This document shows, one piece after another, positions 24,169 through 33,293 of a DNA stretch of 33,359 nucleotides. The position numbers and the translations under genes are program-made. The notes under the pieces were generated by a model that saw nothing but the letters and a program-made list of their open reading frames with translations, did no database searches and was not told where the DNA came from. This DNA comes from Fortiea sp. LEGE XX443 (GTDB lineage Bacteria > Cyanobacteriota > Cyanobacteriia > Cyanobacteriales > Nostocaceae): contig NZ_JADEXZ010000065.1 in assembly GCF_015206815.1 (NCBI RefSeq), positions 1 through 33,359 on the forward strand. Direction: 5' to 3'. How positions within the stretch are numbered: the first letter of the stretch is position 1; each line of letters begins with the position of its first letter.

Positions 24169-26016
24169 TTATTCTACAGAAAAGACGACTCGAAAACCGC
24201 AAATTCTTAAACCGCCATCTGATTCATTCCAACTGCGGCTGGCGCTGCGACACAGTTCTGCACCGAAATTCCAGGAACCACCACGCAACACGCGACGGTG
24301 GATATCGCCGCCATCTTGCCAAACTCTTCCGTCTGAGGGTGCGCCGTGGTAACTGTTGTGCCACGGGTCAGCACACCATTCCCAAACTAACCCGTGCATA
24401 TCGTACAATCCAAAGGCGTTGGCTATCTGAAAACTGCCAACATCGGTGGTTTCTTTACGATATCTGGTTTTGCCTTCTATTAAATAAGTATCGCTGTCGC
24501 TGTAGTTGACTAATTCTGTGGTAATTTTTTCGCCAAAGTGAAAGTATGTGGTGGTTCCGGCGCGACAAGCATATTCCCATTCGGCTTCACTGGGTAAGCG
24601 ATATTCCCGTCCGGTTTTTTGGGATAGTCTGACGCAAAATTCTATAGCTTCGTGCCAAGAAACGTTTTCTACTGGTCGATTGTGACCCTTAAATTTCGAG
24701 GGGTAGGGATTTAAGGTTTGTTTGACTTGGGGTAAGGTAGTAACAGCACGCCACTGTGCTTGAGTTATGGGATATTTACCCATAAAAAAGGGTGTGATCG
24801 CAACTCCATGTTGAGGACGTTCATCTGCATCGCCTTCAAAGTTGGATGAACCCATTTGATAAGTACCACCAGGAATAGCCACCATTTCGAGGGTTACGCC
24901 TTTACTCATTTCTTCCATAAAGAACTCGGCAGTGGCGCGATCGCGGTTGACTTCTCTACCGCCTGTGTCTACTGTAACTACTGCAAATTCATAGGTTTGT
25001 AAAGGAGGTAATGGTGTAATAATTTTTGGTTCTATTGGTAATCGCAGTAATGTCGGTTGAGTTGGTTGAGTTATTTTCGGCTCAATAATTACTGTTTTGG
25101 CAGATTTCAAATCATTCAAAACTTCAGTTGCTGATTGATATCTGTCACTCGCCAAATGTTGGAGTAATTTATCGAGAATTTTGCTTAAGTCTTCGCTAAT
25201 AGAAATACCTTGTGCTTGTACATATTCCTGCCATAACCACTTACCATTCATGGCATCATAAAGAGGATCTTTAATTTGACCATAAGCATCTTGGATGGGC
25301 AAACATTGAGTCAACAAACGGACACAAGTTACACCCAAAGCATATAAATCACTGGCAGGACAAGCAAAACCAGCCATCTGCTCACTGGGAGCATAACCAA
25401 TTGTATAAATTACTGTAGCTTGTCTGGCTATGCTAGTTTGGGTTACTTGTTTTGCACCACCAAAGTCAATTAATACTAGTTTGCCATCAGTTTCACGCCG
25501 AATAATGTTTTCTGGTTTAATATCGCGATGAATAATATTACAAGCATGAATAAATTCTAAAACTAATAATAAATCAGTTAATACTTGGCGAATTTTTTCC
25601 TCGTTAAAAGGTTGCTTTTTAACTTCTTCTAAAAGAGTCTTACCTTGAATAAATTCTTGCACTAAATATAAACTAGAACCTTGGGCAAAGTAAGCTAATA
25701 ATCTGGGAATTTGGCTATGATTTTCTCCCAGTTCGTACAACCGAAATGCTTCTTCTTTGAAGAATTCTGCTGCTTTGGTACGGTGTCCGGTTCCTTGAAT
25801 TTGCGGAAAGAACTGCTTGATGACGCAAGGTGCATCTAATCTATCTGCATCTTCGGCTGCATAAGTTTTGCTAAATCCGCCTTCGCCTAATAGGTTTAAT
25901 AGGCGGTAACGGTTCCTGAGCAGTTTGCCAAAACTGCTTTGTCCGCAACTTATGCAAAATCTATTGCCGTCAGCATTGAAGGGATTTGAGCAATTGGGAT
26001 TTTGGCAGATTTGCAT
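24169..26016 (-). CDS. Zinc-ribbon/Ser-Thr kinase/formylglycine-generating-enzyme-like fusion
   Basis: 615 residues. A four-Cys ribbon opens the protein (C4, C9, C21, C24). The Hanks-type kinase domain spans about 37-300: glycine loop G-E-G-G-F-S-K-T-Y (44-52), Lys67 in V-I-K-Q-F, catalytic H-R-D-I-K-P-E-N and D-F-G-G-A-K. After a Pro/Thr linker the C-terminal about 230 residues are an FGE/sulfatase-modifying-factor-like domain (VEMVAIPGGTYQMG, R-L-P-S-E-A-E-W-E-Y-A-C-R-A-G, VLRGGSWNFGAELCRSASR). True FGE oxidases use a pair of cysteines in the RGGS region; only one is present here, so this domain is more likely a binding or unrelated catalytic module. This fusion is a recurrent cyanobacterial type. 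The kinase is intact, and signalling targets are unknown. Confidence 0.9.
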   Translation of the reverse strand: MQICQNPNCSNPFNADGNRFCISCGQSSFGKLLRNRYRLLNLLGEGGFSKTYAAEDADRLDAPCVIKQFFPQIQGTGHRTKAAEFFKEEAFRLYELGENHSQIPRLLAYFAQGSSLYLVQEFIQGKTLLEEVKKQPFNEEKIRQVLTDLLLVLEFIHACNIIHRDIKPENIIRRETDGKLVLIDFGGAKQVTQTSIARQATVIYTIGYAPSEQMAGFACPASDLYALGVTCVRLLTQCLPIQDAYGQIKDPLYDAMNGKWLWQEYVQAQGISISEDLSKILDKLLQHLASDRYQSATEVLNDLKSAKTVIIEPKITQPTQPTLLRLPIEPKIITPLPPLQTYEFAVVTVDTGGREVNRDRATAEFFMEEMSKGVTLEMVAIPGGTYQMGSSNFEGDADERPQHGVAITPFFMGKYPITQAQWRAVTTLPQVKQTLNPYPSKFKGHNRPVENVSWHEAIEFCVRLSQKTGREYRLPSEAEWEYACRAGTTTYFHFGEKITTELVNYSDSDTYLIEGKTRYRKETTDVGSFQIANAFGLYDMHGLVWEWCADPWHNSYHGAPSDGRVWQDGGDIHRRVLRGGSWNFGAELCRSASRSWNESDGGLRICGFRVVFSVE

Positions 26017-26477
26017 AACGAGGGGGAGGTAGCATCTTGTCCAAAGTTAGCCCCAATATTATCGAATTGAAAACCGATTTCTAGACAAATAAATATATAC
26101 TTAATTTCATCTGCATATATACCAGCAAAAAACAATACAGATGAGGGGAATTTATTTATTTGTCCCTTTGTGTTGGGTACTTTTTAAATTTGAGAATGAA
26201 TGATATCACTAATTTCCATTCCAAAGAAAATCATAGGACGGGAATCTCGCCATTGTCAAGGGTATTTTAATATATATGCAAGTGCAAATTCGCTCTTAAT
26301 TTAGTTCTGCTTGAATAAAGAGATTGTGATTAATTTATAAGGTACTAATTAATTCAATTTCAAAGTTATAGATGTAATTTTTGATTAATTACAAAATAGA
26401 TATTTTGTAATAAAGCCTACAATAATCTTGGCGATCGCTAATTTTTTTTGGACAAAATCGCTATAACTAAAAAAAAA
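26017..26477. other. Intergenic region between the kinase and potC
   Basis: 461 bases, strongly AT-rich, with one HIP1 site near 26430. It contains the upstream region of the kinase gene and the downstream region of potC. No coding frame or clear hairpin stands out. Confidence 0.4.
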
Positions 26478-27278
26478 TTACTTTTTTTCACCTAGCATTC
26501 GCATCAACTCTGCGATAAAAGCTACAATTGCAGACACGGTAATTAGCAATACACTCAGAGCATTAATATCAGGTTTTACACCAGTTCTAATCCGACTAAA
26601 AATTTCCATTGGCATGGTGTTGTAACCACTACCAGCGGTAAAACTAGCAATCAAAAAATCATCTAAGCTGAGAACAAAAGCCAGCAGACAACCAGCCACA
26701 ATCCCAGGCATTAATTGAGGTAGTAATACTTTAATAAAGGCTTGTACTGGTGTAGCACCTAAATCTAATGCGGCTTCTTCTAAGTGCGGATCTAAGTTGT
26801 TGAGTCGTGACGCAACAACTACTGCTACGTAAGCTAGGCAAAATACTACATGAGCCGCGACAATTGTCCATAAACTCAGAGGAATTGCAAAGGCGGCGAG
26901 GAAAACGAGAGTGGCAACAGCGATCGCAATATCAGGAATAATTAAGGGTAAGTAAGAAATACCACGATACAAACTCTTACCAGGAAATTTATAACGCGCC
27001 AATCCTACCGCCATTAATGTTCCTAACACCGCTGAAATTCCCACGGCGCAAAAGGCAACTATCAAACTATTGTTCAAAGCGGATAAAATGCGATCATCAT
27101 TGAACAGTTGGCGATACCAATCGAGAGTAAATCCTTGCCAAGTTGCACTATAAGGAGATTGGTTGAAACTATAAAACCCTAGTACCAGTATAGGTAAGTA
27201 CATAAAAATAAATATGATTATCGAGAAAACCGCTTGCCATGCGACACGCGGTTTTTTTTGTGTTGGAGAAATATTCAT
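26478..27278 (-). CDS. potC: Spermidine/putrescine-type ABC transporter permease
   Basis: 266 residues, six membrane helices, beginning with VFSIIIFIFMYLPILVLGFY and the PotC hallmark S-F-N-Q-S-P-Y. The cytoplasmic EAA loop that contacts the ATPase reads EEAALDLGATPVQAFIKVLL with the conserved G. S-L-D-D-F-L-I-A-S-F is also typical of PotC. PotC and PotB form the membrane channel for polyamines, with PotD (binding protein) and PotA (ATPase). None of those partners is adjacent: upstream is a 450-bp non-coding stretch and downstream the kinase. It must join subunits encoded elsewhere, or the operon was broken. Confidence 0.88.
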   Translation of the reverse strand: MNISPTQKKPRVAWQAVFSIIIFIFMYLPILVLGFYSFNQSPYSATWQGFTLDWYRQLFNDDRILSALNNSLIVAFCAVGISAVLGTLMAVGLARYKFPGKSLYRGISYLPLIIPDIAIAVATLVFLAAFAIPLSLWTIVAAHVVFCLAYVAVVVASRLNNLDPHLEEAALDLGATPVQAFIKVLLPQLMPGIVAGCLLAFVLSLDDFLIASFTAGSGYNTMPMEIFSRIRTGVKPDINALSVLLITVSAIVAFIAELMRMLGEKK

Positions 27279-27733
27279 GTTTAAAAATTAGTAATTTTCT
27301 ATATTTTCCTAGTGTATCTGATTTAACTCAAAAGTCAAAAAATAGGAGTTTAGGGGATAAGGGTATAGAGTGTAGAAGAACCCCATAAATAAATTAAGGG
27401 ATATTAAGGGGCTTACCTCATTCGACGAAGCTCACATCCTTGCACCCGCCCCAAAGAGGCTTGCTCAATCCACCAAGTTTCATAAGTTGAAAAGCAAGTT
27501 TACCTCTTGCGGAGAATACAACTTATCTATAAAGGTAGACAAAATTTTCATGAGTTAAAGCCTAAGATTTTGATGCAATTATTTATAAATTTGGTTTTCA
27601 AAGTGAATTGATAGTGCTAGAAAACAATGCTGAGTTAGTGACATCCTGAAACTCATCAATATTAAATAAAAAGCAACTGTAAATCAACGAATAGACACTA
27701 TTAATTCAAAATTTATCTTTTAGGAGGTTTGTG
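27279..27733. other. Divergent spacer between potC and the glycosyltransferase gene
   Basis: 455 bases. The central part (27360-27520) is GC-richer and repeat-like (CCCCATAAATAAATTAAGGG; GCTTGC … GCAAG); the rest is AT-rich. TAGGAGG at 27721-27727 is the ribosome-binding site of the next gene. No gene seen. Confidence 0.4.
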
Positions 27734-28819
27734 ATGAGAATAGCTCAAGTTTCCCCGCTGTTGGAGAGAGTACCACCCCCAGCTTACGGGGGTATAGAGT
27801 TGGTAGTGGGGTTACTGACTGATGAATTAGTCCGGCGCGGACATGAAGTTACTCTATTCGCATCGGGCGATTCTATCAGTTTAGCCAAGCTAGAATCAGT
27901 ACATCCTCGTGCTTTACGACTCGATAAGGATGTTAAAGAAACTAGTATCTACGAAATGTTGCAGTTAGCTTCTGTCTACGACAGAGCAGATGAGTTTGAT
28001 ATAATTCACTCTCATATGGGCTGTGCATCTCTACCTTATGCCAATCTTGTGAATACCCCGACAGTTCATACTTTACACGGTATTTTTACCCCCGATAATC
28101 AAAAGATGTTTCAATATGCGAAACGTCAACCTTTTATCAGTATTTCCAATGCCCAACGGGAAATTTCATTAGGTCTTAACTATACAGCCACAATTTACAA
28201 TGGTATAGATATTAGTAGTTACAAGTTTCATCCCCAAGCCGAAGAACCGCCCTATTTAGCCTTTTTAGGTCGGATATCGCCAGAGAAGGGAACACATTTA
28301 GCGATCGCTATTGCTAAACAATCCGGTTGGCATTTAAAAATAGCTGGTAAGGTAGATGTTGTTGATATAGAATACTTTGAGCGAGAAATTAAGCCTCTAA
28401 TTGACGGCAAACAAATTGAGTATTTAGGTGAAGCTAATCATCAACAAAAAAATGCCCTAATGGGAGGTGCAGTCGCAACTTTATTCCCTATCACTTGGCG
28501 AGAACCCTTTGGTTTAGTGATGGTGGAATCAATGGCCGCAGGTACACCAGTAATTGCCATGAAATTAGGTTCTACCACCGAGGTAATTGCTCATGGTAAA
28601 ACGGGTTTCCTCTGTAACAATTGGAAAGAGTGCGTTAATGCAATTGATAAAGTAGCAGAGTTAGACCGTTATGTTTGCCGTCAGCATGTCGAAAGTTATT
28701 TTAGCCTTCAGCGGATGACAGACGGTTATGAGGAAGTTTATCGGCACATTATGCAACAAAAATTTGCCAAAAATGGACATCTCCGCAGTACTACTGCTTT
28801 AGGAATATCCAAAAAATAA
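27734..28819 (+). CDS. GT4-family glycosyltransferase
   Basis: 361 residues from ATG 27734; GTG directly before it is too close to TAGGAGG, which sits 6 bases from the ATG. GT-B fold: the N-terminal acceptor domain opens MRIAQVSPLLERVPPPAYGG with the G-G-I-E loop and R-G-H-E-V-T-L-F-A. The C-terminal donor domain shows Y-L-A-F-L-G-R-I-S-P-E-K-G and the EX7E motif E-P-F-G-L-V-M-V-E followed by M-A-A-G-T-P-V-I-A. It transfers a sugar from a nucleotide donor, probably in polysaccharide or glycolipid synthesis; donor and acceptor cannot be named. It stands alone. Confidence 0.9.
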   Translation: MRIAQVSPLLERVPPPAYGGIELVVGLLTDELVRRGHEVTLFASGDSISLAKLESVHPRALRLDKDVKETSIYEMLQLASVYDRADEFDIIHSHMGCASLPYANLVNTPTVHTLHGIFTPDNQKMFQYAKRQPFISISNAQREISLGLNYTATIYNGIDISSYKFHPQAEEPPYLAFLGRISPEKGTHLAIAIAKQSGWHLKIAGKVDVVDIEYFEREIKPLIDGKQIEYLGEANHQQKNALMGGAVATLFPITWREPFGLVMVESMAAGTPVIAMKLGSTTEVIAHGKTGFLCNNWKECVNAIDKVAELDRYVCRQHVESYFSLQRMTDGYEEVYRHIMQQKFAKNGHLRSTTALGISKK

Positions 28820-28835
28820 ATCATCGATTTTGTGG

Positions 28836-28996
28836 GGGTGTAATACCAATTCGTAATTCGTAATGACGCTCGTTCCTCGCTAACGCTGCGCTAACGTAAT
28901 TCGTAATTAAGAAAGTCAGATAAAGTATGGGTTTCGAGGTTTGAATATGTTGCCGGATTTTAGAGAATTGGTATAAGATTTTAAAAAATCACACCC
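28836..28996. mobile_element. MITE-like element with inverted ends
   Basis: About 160 bp after the glycosyltransferase stop. The ends pair as GGGTGT (28836-28841) with ACACCC (28991-28996) and ATACCAATTC (28843-28852) with GAATTGGTAT (28965-28974). The left part contains CGTAATTCGTAAT twice (28852-28864, 28895-28907) around GACGCTCGTTCCTCGCTAAC, another common Nostocales repeat. No frame inside. The spacer up to 29146 then holds a HIP1 site and the CTCTCCCCCAACCTCTCTCC-type sequence, also repeat-like. Confidence 0.55.
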
Positions 28997-29146
28997 TCAT
29001 TTTTAAGAATGCGATCGCTTCTGTAGAGAATTTTGCCACATTGCTAATGCTGGAATAACCTCTCCCCCAACCTCTCTCCGACGCGGCTACCATGTATACA
29101 CGAGTCGGATGTAAAGTAAGTACAGAGGATTTTCAAGAGACAATTA

Positions 29147-29698
29147 TCAATCAAGTTTCGCGGCATTAAATTGTTCTAATAGTGTTTCAACACTAGCATT
29201 GTGATCTAAAAACGAAAACAAATGTGCATAAAGCAATTTGCCGTCTTTATCTAACACAAACTGCGCTGGTAAAGGCGCACCCAAAGCTTGTCCTACTTTG
29301 TATCTCCGAAAAACTTGGCAACTGGAGTCACTCAACAAGGGCATTTTTAAGCCTAAATCTTGCACAACTATTTGACTCTGCTTTTCATCAGTACTAGTAA
29401 TCATCAAAACTTCTATACCGCGATTGGTAAATTCCTCGTAGTTTTCATTCAAAGCTTTAATATGAGGAAAGCAAAATGGGCAGTATTGCTTTTCGGTAAA
29501 GATGCGTGTAAACGCCAATAATACAGGTTGCTTGCCTCGATAATCTGATAATTTCACCACAGTACCGTTAGTAATATCCGGCAGTTGAAAATCTGGTGTT
29601 CCTATTTCCAATCTGAAGTAATTAGTCGCGGGTATTGGTAAAAAATTACGGAAAAATCGCTCATTAAATAAGCCACGAAAATCAGTTGAAGTTAGCAT
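29147..29698 (-). CDS. AhpC/TSA-family thiol peroxidase-like protein
   Basis: 183 residues of thioredoxin fold. The peroxidatic region reads F-T-E-K-Q-Y-C-P-F-C-F-P-H (Cys-Pro-Phe-Cys), where ordinary peroxiredoxins have a P-x-x-x-T-x-x-C pattern, so it resembles thioredoxin-like CxxC redoxins as much as peroxidases. P-D-F-Q-L-P-D-I and [15 protein letters not shown] are typical of the family start, and GAPLPAQFVLDKDGKLLYAH of the later strand. Likely role: reduction of peroxides or disulphides in the cytosol. A 2-Cys peroxiredoxin lies 412 nt upstream on the same strand. Confidence 0.8.
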   Translation of the reverse strand: MLTSTDFRGLFNERFFRNFLPIPATNYFRLEIGTPDFQLPDITNGTVVKLSDYRGKQPVLLAFTRIFTEKQYCPFCFPHIKALNENYEEFTNRGIEVLMITSTDEKQSQIVVQDLGLKMPLLSDSSCQVFRRYKVGQALGAPLPAQFVLDKDGKLLYAHLFSFLDHNASVETLLEQFNAAKLD

Positions 29699-29803
29699 AT
29701 TTTTATTATTGAATAATATAAAAATTTTAAAGGAATGGATTTATACTCAGCACCGGCTCAACGCCTCGCCATCACTAAGCAGCACTCAGTACTGTAGAAA
29801 ACA

Positions 29804-29872
29804 AAACCACAGATAAAGATTCAAATTAACACTGATTTTATATCTGTGTTGATCTCTGCTCATCTGTGGTTT
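29804..29872. repeat. Inverted repeat AAACCACAGAT…ATCTGTGGTTT
   Basis: Perfect 11-bp ends (29804-29814, 29862-29872) enclose ACACTGAT and ATCTGTGTTGATCT, related to the widespread CACAGAT-type dispersed repeats. It lies in the 29699-30110 spacer, which otherwise holds only the palindromes at 29986-30037. Confidence 0.7.
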
Positions 29873-29985
29873 AGACGAATTTTGCCTTAAACTCCAACAA
29901 ATATTGTTAGAGTTTAAGGCTCAATACGGTTCACTTAAGAAAAAATCGAAATTTCACCCTAAATAGATCAACCCTTCTGTAGGGG

Positions 29986-30037
29986 GATTGGGGGCATTCT
30001 GCCGCCCCCAATCGGGGGTATGGGGGAGAATCCCCCA
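29986..30037. repeat. Two G/C-run palindromes
   Basis: GATTGGGGGC (29986-29995) pairs with GCCCCCAATC (30004-30013). TGGGGGA (30021-30027), loop GAA, pairs with TCCCCCA (30031-30037). They lie just downstream of the minus-strand peroxiredoxin. No T tract follows on that strand, so a dispersed repeat is likelier than a terminator. Confidence 0.65.
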
Positions 30038-30110
30038 AATCTTGGTTTTTTCCAACACAATCAAGTAGAAATTTGTTAACTAAACTGCATTGGTTGAAAG
30101 ATAAGAAATT

Positions 30111-30722
30111 CTAGACAGAAGCGAAGTAGACTTTAGACTTCACAGGGTCAGGATTCATAGTCTTATCGCCAGGTTGCCAACCAGCGGGGCAAACTTCATC
30201 TGGATGTGATTGGACATACTGAATAGCCTGTAATGTCCGCAGGGTTTCATCAACGCTACGACCGAAAGCTAGGTTGTTAATAGTAGCGTGTTGAATGATA
30301 CCATCTTTATCAATGAGGAACAGACCACGCAAGGCAACGCCTGCGGCTGGGTCAAGGACGTTGTAAGCTGCGCTAATCTCTTTCTTGATATCGGAAACTA
30401 GGGGATAATTGAGGTCGCCTACGCCACCAGATTTGCGATCGGTTTGAATCCAAGCGAGGTGGGAGAACATACTATCAACGGAAACACCGAGAACTTCAGT
30501 GTTAATTTTCTTGAATTCTTCGTAGCGATCGCTAAATGCTGTGATTTCAGTAGGACAAACAAAGGTAAAGTCTAGAGGGTAGAAAAATAAGACAACATAC
30601 TTACCACGATAGTCGGAAAGTTTAATTGTCTTGAATTCCTGATCTACTACAGCGGTTGCTGTAAAGTCGGGAGCCTGTTGACCTACACGGAGGCTTCCTT
30701 CTGTTCCGTAAGTGAGGGACAT
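30111..30722 (-). CDS. Typical 2-Cys peroxiredoxin
   Basis: 203 residues, normal length. The peroxidatic motif [10 protein letters not shown] (near 51-60) and the resolving cysteine in [11 protein letters not shown] near the C-terminus are intact. G-V-G-D-L-N-Y-P-L (GGLG-like) is present, while the extreme C-terminus ([10 protein letters not shown]) lacks a clear YF motif in the sensitive position except Y-F, so over-oxidation sensitivity cannot be settled. The enzyme reduces hydrogen and alkyl peroxides with thioredoxin, an abundant defence protein in photosynthetic cells. Its promoter lies in the 141-bp divergent spacer. Confidence 0.95.
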   Translation of the reverse strand: MSLTYGTEGSLRVGQQAPDFTATAVVDQEFKTIKLSDYRGKYVVLFFYPLDFTFVCPTEITAFSDRYEEFKKINTEVLGVSVDSMFSHLAWIQTDRKSGGVGDLNYPLVSDIKKEISAAYNVLDPAAGVALRGLFLIDKDGIIQHATINNLAFGRSVDETLRTLQAIQYVQSHPDEVCPAGWQPGDKTMNPDPVKSKVYFASV

Positions 30723-30863
30723 TGACTTAATTCTCCTTCAACTTATATCCGTTTTATTAGCGTTAGAATTCGGGTCAGTTAAAACTCACCCATCTACGCT
30801 GACTCACAGTTTAATTACGATCTGTTACGACTATATCATAGTCATAACGATTTTGAGTAGCAA

Positions 30864-33098
30864 ATGGCCAATTTAGATACAAGAGAATGGTTGCTCACCA
30901 ATGGCTTAGGAAGTTTTGCCAGTGGAACAGTTTCTGATATCCGTACAAGAACCTACCACGGTTGGTTGTTTGCCGCTACAAATCCACCCTCTGGGCGCAC
31001 CCTGCTGTTATCGCACATAGAAGCGAGCTTAGAAGTATCCAGAGGAATTGTGGCTTTAGGGACAAATATCTGGGGTAGTGGTGAGATTAAGCCTACAGGT
31101 TACGAACTACTGCGCTCTTTCGAGATTAACCCAGTTCCCAAATGGATTTGGGGTGAAGATAATTGGCAGTTGAGCAGACAACTGGTGATGCCTTACGGCT
31201 GGGAAGGAGATAGGGAATTGGGAGCAGGGAAAGAAGTGGCAGAGGCGACAAGGAGCAGGGAGACAAGGGGAGAAATTTCTCCTCTGCCCCCAGCCTCTTG
31301 CCCCGTTTCCTCTTCCCAGCTATGCCATCGGATTTTGATTCACTATCGCTATGATGGTGCAGAAACAGCTACTCTTAAACTGCGATTACTCATTTGCGAT
31401 CGCGACTTTCATCACCAGCAAATGGCTGGAGCAAGTTTACAATTTTCACAATTACTAGGACAACAACAAGTTTGTCTACAAGCGATCGCTTCGGGAAACT
31501 TCGGTCAACCTTGGTACTTACGTTGGACGCAGGGTAAATATCAAGCAGACGCATTTTGGTATTGGAATTACGTCTTACCAGAAGAGACACGTCGGGGATT
31601 AGGCGATTATGAAGACCTCTATAGCCCTGGCTATTTAACCGTCACTCTCCAGCCTGGAGATACCGTGACTTTAGAAGCAAGGGTAGGTTTTCCTGACCCA
31701 CAGCAAAGTGTTTTAGTATCTGAAAACTTTGCAGAAGCAGTAGAAGCAGAACAAGAAAGGCTCTGCCAGATTTTTGGATGCAGTCAACAGAAAGCTGGAG
31801 ATTGGGTAGTAGGAACTGGCGACAGAGGACTATCAAGAAGCAGGGGAGCAGGAAGAGAAGTTGCCAGGAGGGTTTCCCTCCAAGCAAACTTCGGGAAGCA
31901 GGAGAGCAGGGGGAATTTTATCTCCCCTACCTCTTCCCAATCCTTAATTTGGCAGCACCTCCTAAAAGCCAGCGATCAGTTTATTGTTTATCGAGCTTCC
32001 ATTCCTGGTACTACCTTAATCGCTGGTTATCACTGGTTTAACGACAGAGGCCGTGACACCTTAATTGCCTTACCTGGCATAGCATTAGTTACACAACGCT
32101 ATGACTTAGCAAAAGAGCTATTACAAACTTTTGGGCGTTGCTGTCGCCACGGTCTAATTCCTAATGCGTTTCCTGATGTTGATGGTGAACCACATTACAA
32201 CAGCATTGATGCGGCCCTATGGTGGATTGAAACACTAGGACTTTATTTAGAAGCCACACAAGACTGGGAATTTTTGGCAGAGCAATTTCCAGTCGTGCAG
32301 CAAATTCACAAAGCCTTTGTAGGCGGGACACGCTACAATATCCAGGTTGACGCGACTGATGGGCTGGTGGGTTGGTATGCTCGCGGTGTAGCCTTAACTT
32401 GGATGGACGCAGTAGTAAACGGTCAACCTGTAACGCCTCGTCATGGTAAGCCAGTTGAAATCAATGCCCTGTGGTATTCTGCTTTATGTTGGATGAGTCA
32501 ATGGGCAGAACGCTTAAGCCAGATGCAAGTAAGAGATACAGGACGACTGGCAAAGCAAGCACAGCGTTATAAGCAGCAAGCACAGCAGGTCAAAGTTTCG
32601 CTGCAAAAATTCTGGAACCCGATGTTGGGGTACTTGTACGACACTATTGAGCCGGACGATCGCCGCAATTTCCAAATTCGCCCCAATGCTGTTCTTGCTA
32701 TATCACTACACCATTGTGGATTTTCCCAACAGCAAGGTCGCCAGGTACTCGACTTGGCTACTTATCGCCTACTGACTCCCTATGGTCTTCGTAGCCTTGA
32801 TGCTGTCGATCCAGAATACGTTGGTAAGTACATAGGTAGCCCTCAGGAACGCGATCGCGCTTACCACCAAGGTACTGTTTGGAGTTGGTTGATTGGGCCT
32901 TTTACTCGTGCTTGGCAGCGTTTTTACCCCAAAGAACCACTACCTTTTAGTTGGGAGCCGCTCGTAGACCATTTTCTCTCTGATAATTGTCTTTACTCCA
33001 TATCAGAAATTTTTGATGGTGACCCGCCACACGCACCAAGAGGTGCGATCGCTCAAGCTTGGTCAGTGGCTGAGGTTATGCGTCATATTCAAGGTTAG
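30864..33098 (+). CDS. Glycogen debranching enzyme (amylo-alpha-1,6-glucosidase type) with two inserts
   Basis: 744 residues. The start R-E-W-L-L-T-N-G-L-G-S-F-A-S-G-T and T-R-T-Y-H-G-W-L-F-A are typical of the bacterial/archaeal debranching enzyme N-terminal domain. The C-terminal (alpha/alpha)6 barrel shows NAFPDVDGEPHYNSIDAALW, V-E-I-N-A-L-W-Y-S-A-L, IRPNAVLAISL, and H-Q-G-T-V-W-S-W-L-I-G-P near the end. It removes alpha-1,6 branches from glycogen. Family members are usually about 650 residues. The excess comes from two low-complexity, Arg/Ser/Pro/Gly-rich stretches encoded by repeat DNA (31206-31320 and 31797-31945), both kept in frame; they fall between structural blocks and probably form surface loops. 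Without them the homologous sequence appears unbroken. Activity is likely but untested. Confidence 0.88.
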   Translation: MANLDTREWLLTNGLGSFASGTVSDIRTRTYHGWLFAATNPPSGRTLLLSHIEASLEVSRGIVALGTNIWGSGEIKPTGYELLRSFEINPVPKWIWGEDNWQLSRQLVMPYGWEGDRELGAGKEVAEATRSRETRGEISPLPPASCPVSSSQLCHRILIHYRYDGAETATLKLRLLICDRDFHHQQMAGASLQFSQLLGQQQVCLQAIASGNFGQPWYLRWTQGKYQADAFWYWNYVLPEETRRGLGDYEDLYSPGYLTVTLQPGDTVTLEARVGFPDPQQSVLVSENFAEAVEAEQERLCQIFGCSQQKAGDWVVGTGDRGLSRSRGAGREVARRVSLQANFGKQESRGNFISPTSSQSLIWQHLLKASDQFIVYRASIPGTTLIAGYHWFNDRGRDTLIALPGIALVTQRYDLAKELLQTFGRCCRHGLIPNAFPDVDGEPHYNSIDAALWWIETLGLYLEATQDWEFLAEQFPVVQQIHKAFVGGTRYNIQVDATDGLVGWYARGVALTWMDAVVNGQPVTPRHGKPVEINALWYSALCWMSQWAERLSQMQVRDTGRLAKQAQRYKQQAQQVKVSLQKFWNPMLGYLYDTIEPDDRRNFQIRPNAVLAISLHHCGFSQQQGRQVLDLATYRLLTPYGLRSLDAVDPEYVGKYIGSPQERDRAYHQGTVWSWLIGPFTRAWQRFYPKEPLPFSWEPLVDHFLSDNCLYSISEIFDGDPPHAPRGAIAQAWSVAEVMRHIQG
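31206..31320. repeat. Purine/pyrimidine hairpin repeat inserted in the debranching gene (first)
   Basis: A purine-rich arm with GGGAGCAGGG and GGAGCAGGGAGAC is followed by a pyrimidine-rich arm (CCTCTGCCCCCAGCCTCTTG) around the palindrome AGAAATTTCT. It translates to a low-complexity loop within the debranching enzyme. Confidence 0.65.
31797..31945. repeat. Purine/pyrimidine repeat inserted in the debranching gene (second)
   Basis: Same style as the first: AGCAGGGGAGCAGGAAGAG, a hairpin GGAGGG-TTT-CCCTCC (31867-31881), GGAGAGCAGGGGG, then CTCCCCTACCTCTTCCC. Again an open frame is kept. Confidence 0.65.
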
Positions 33099-33182
33099 TT
33101 AACACTTGTATAGGAATCATATTTGATTTCTAAAAAACACTGAGAGATAATACGGTGGAAGATATCTGTCTAGAAGCGAACT

Positions 33183-33293
33183 ATGATAAACCAGTATCTA
33201 CAAGTAGCAATCGCAGAACTACAGGAATTTATCGATGGTTGCCCAGATGTTCATGAGGTGATACCAATTCACGAAAATCTTGATACAAATTAA
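33183..33293 (+). pseudogene. Small ORF, possibly the truncated start of a gene
   Basis: 36 codons from ATG 33183, opening MINQYLQVAIAELQEFIDG and ending soon after it runs into the dispersed repeat ATACCAATTC at 33261. The opening resembles N-termini of some cyanobacterial helix-turn-helix transposase proteins, from memory only. Probably a gene cut off by repeat insertion. Confidence 0.25.
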
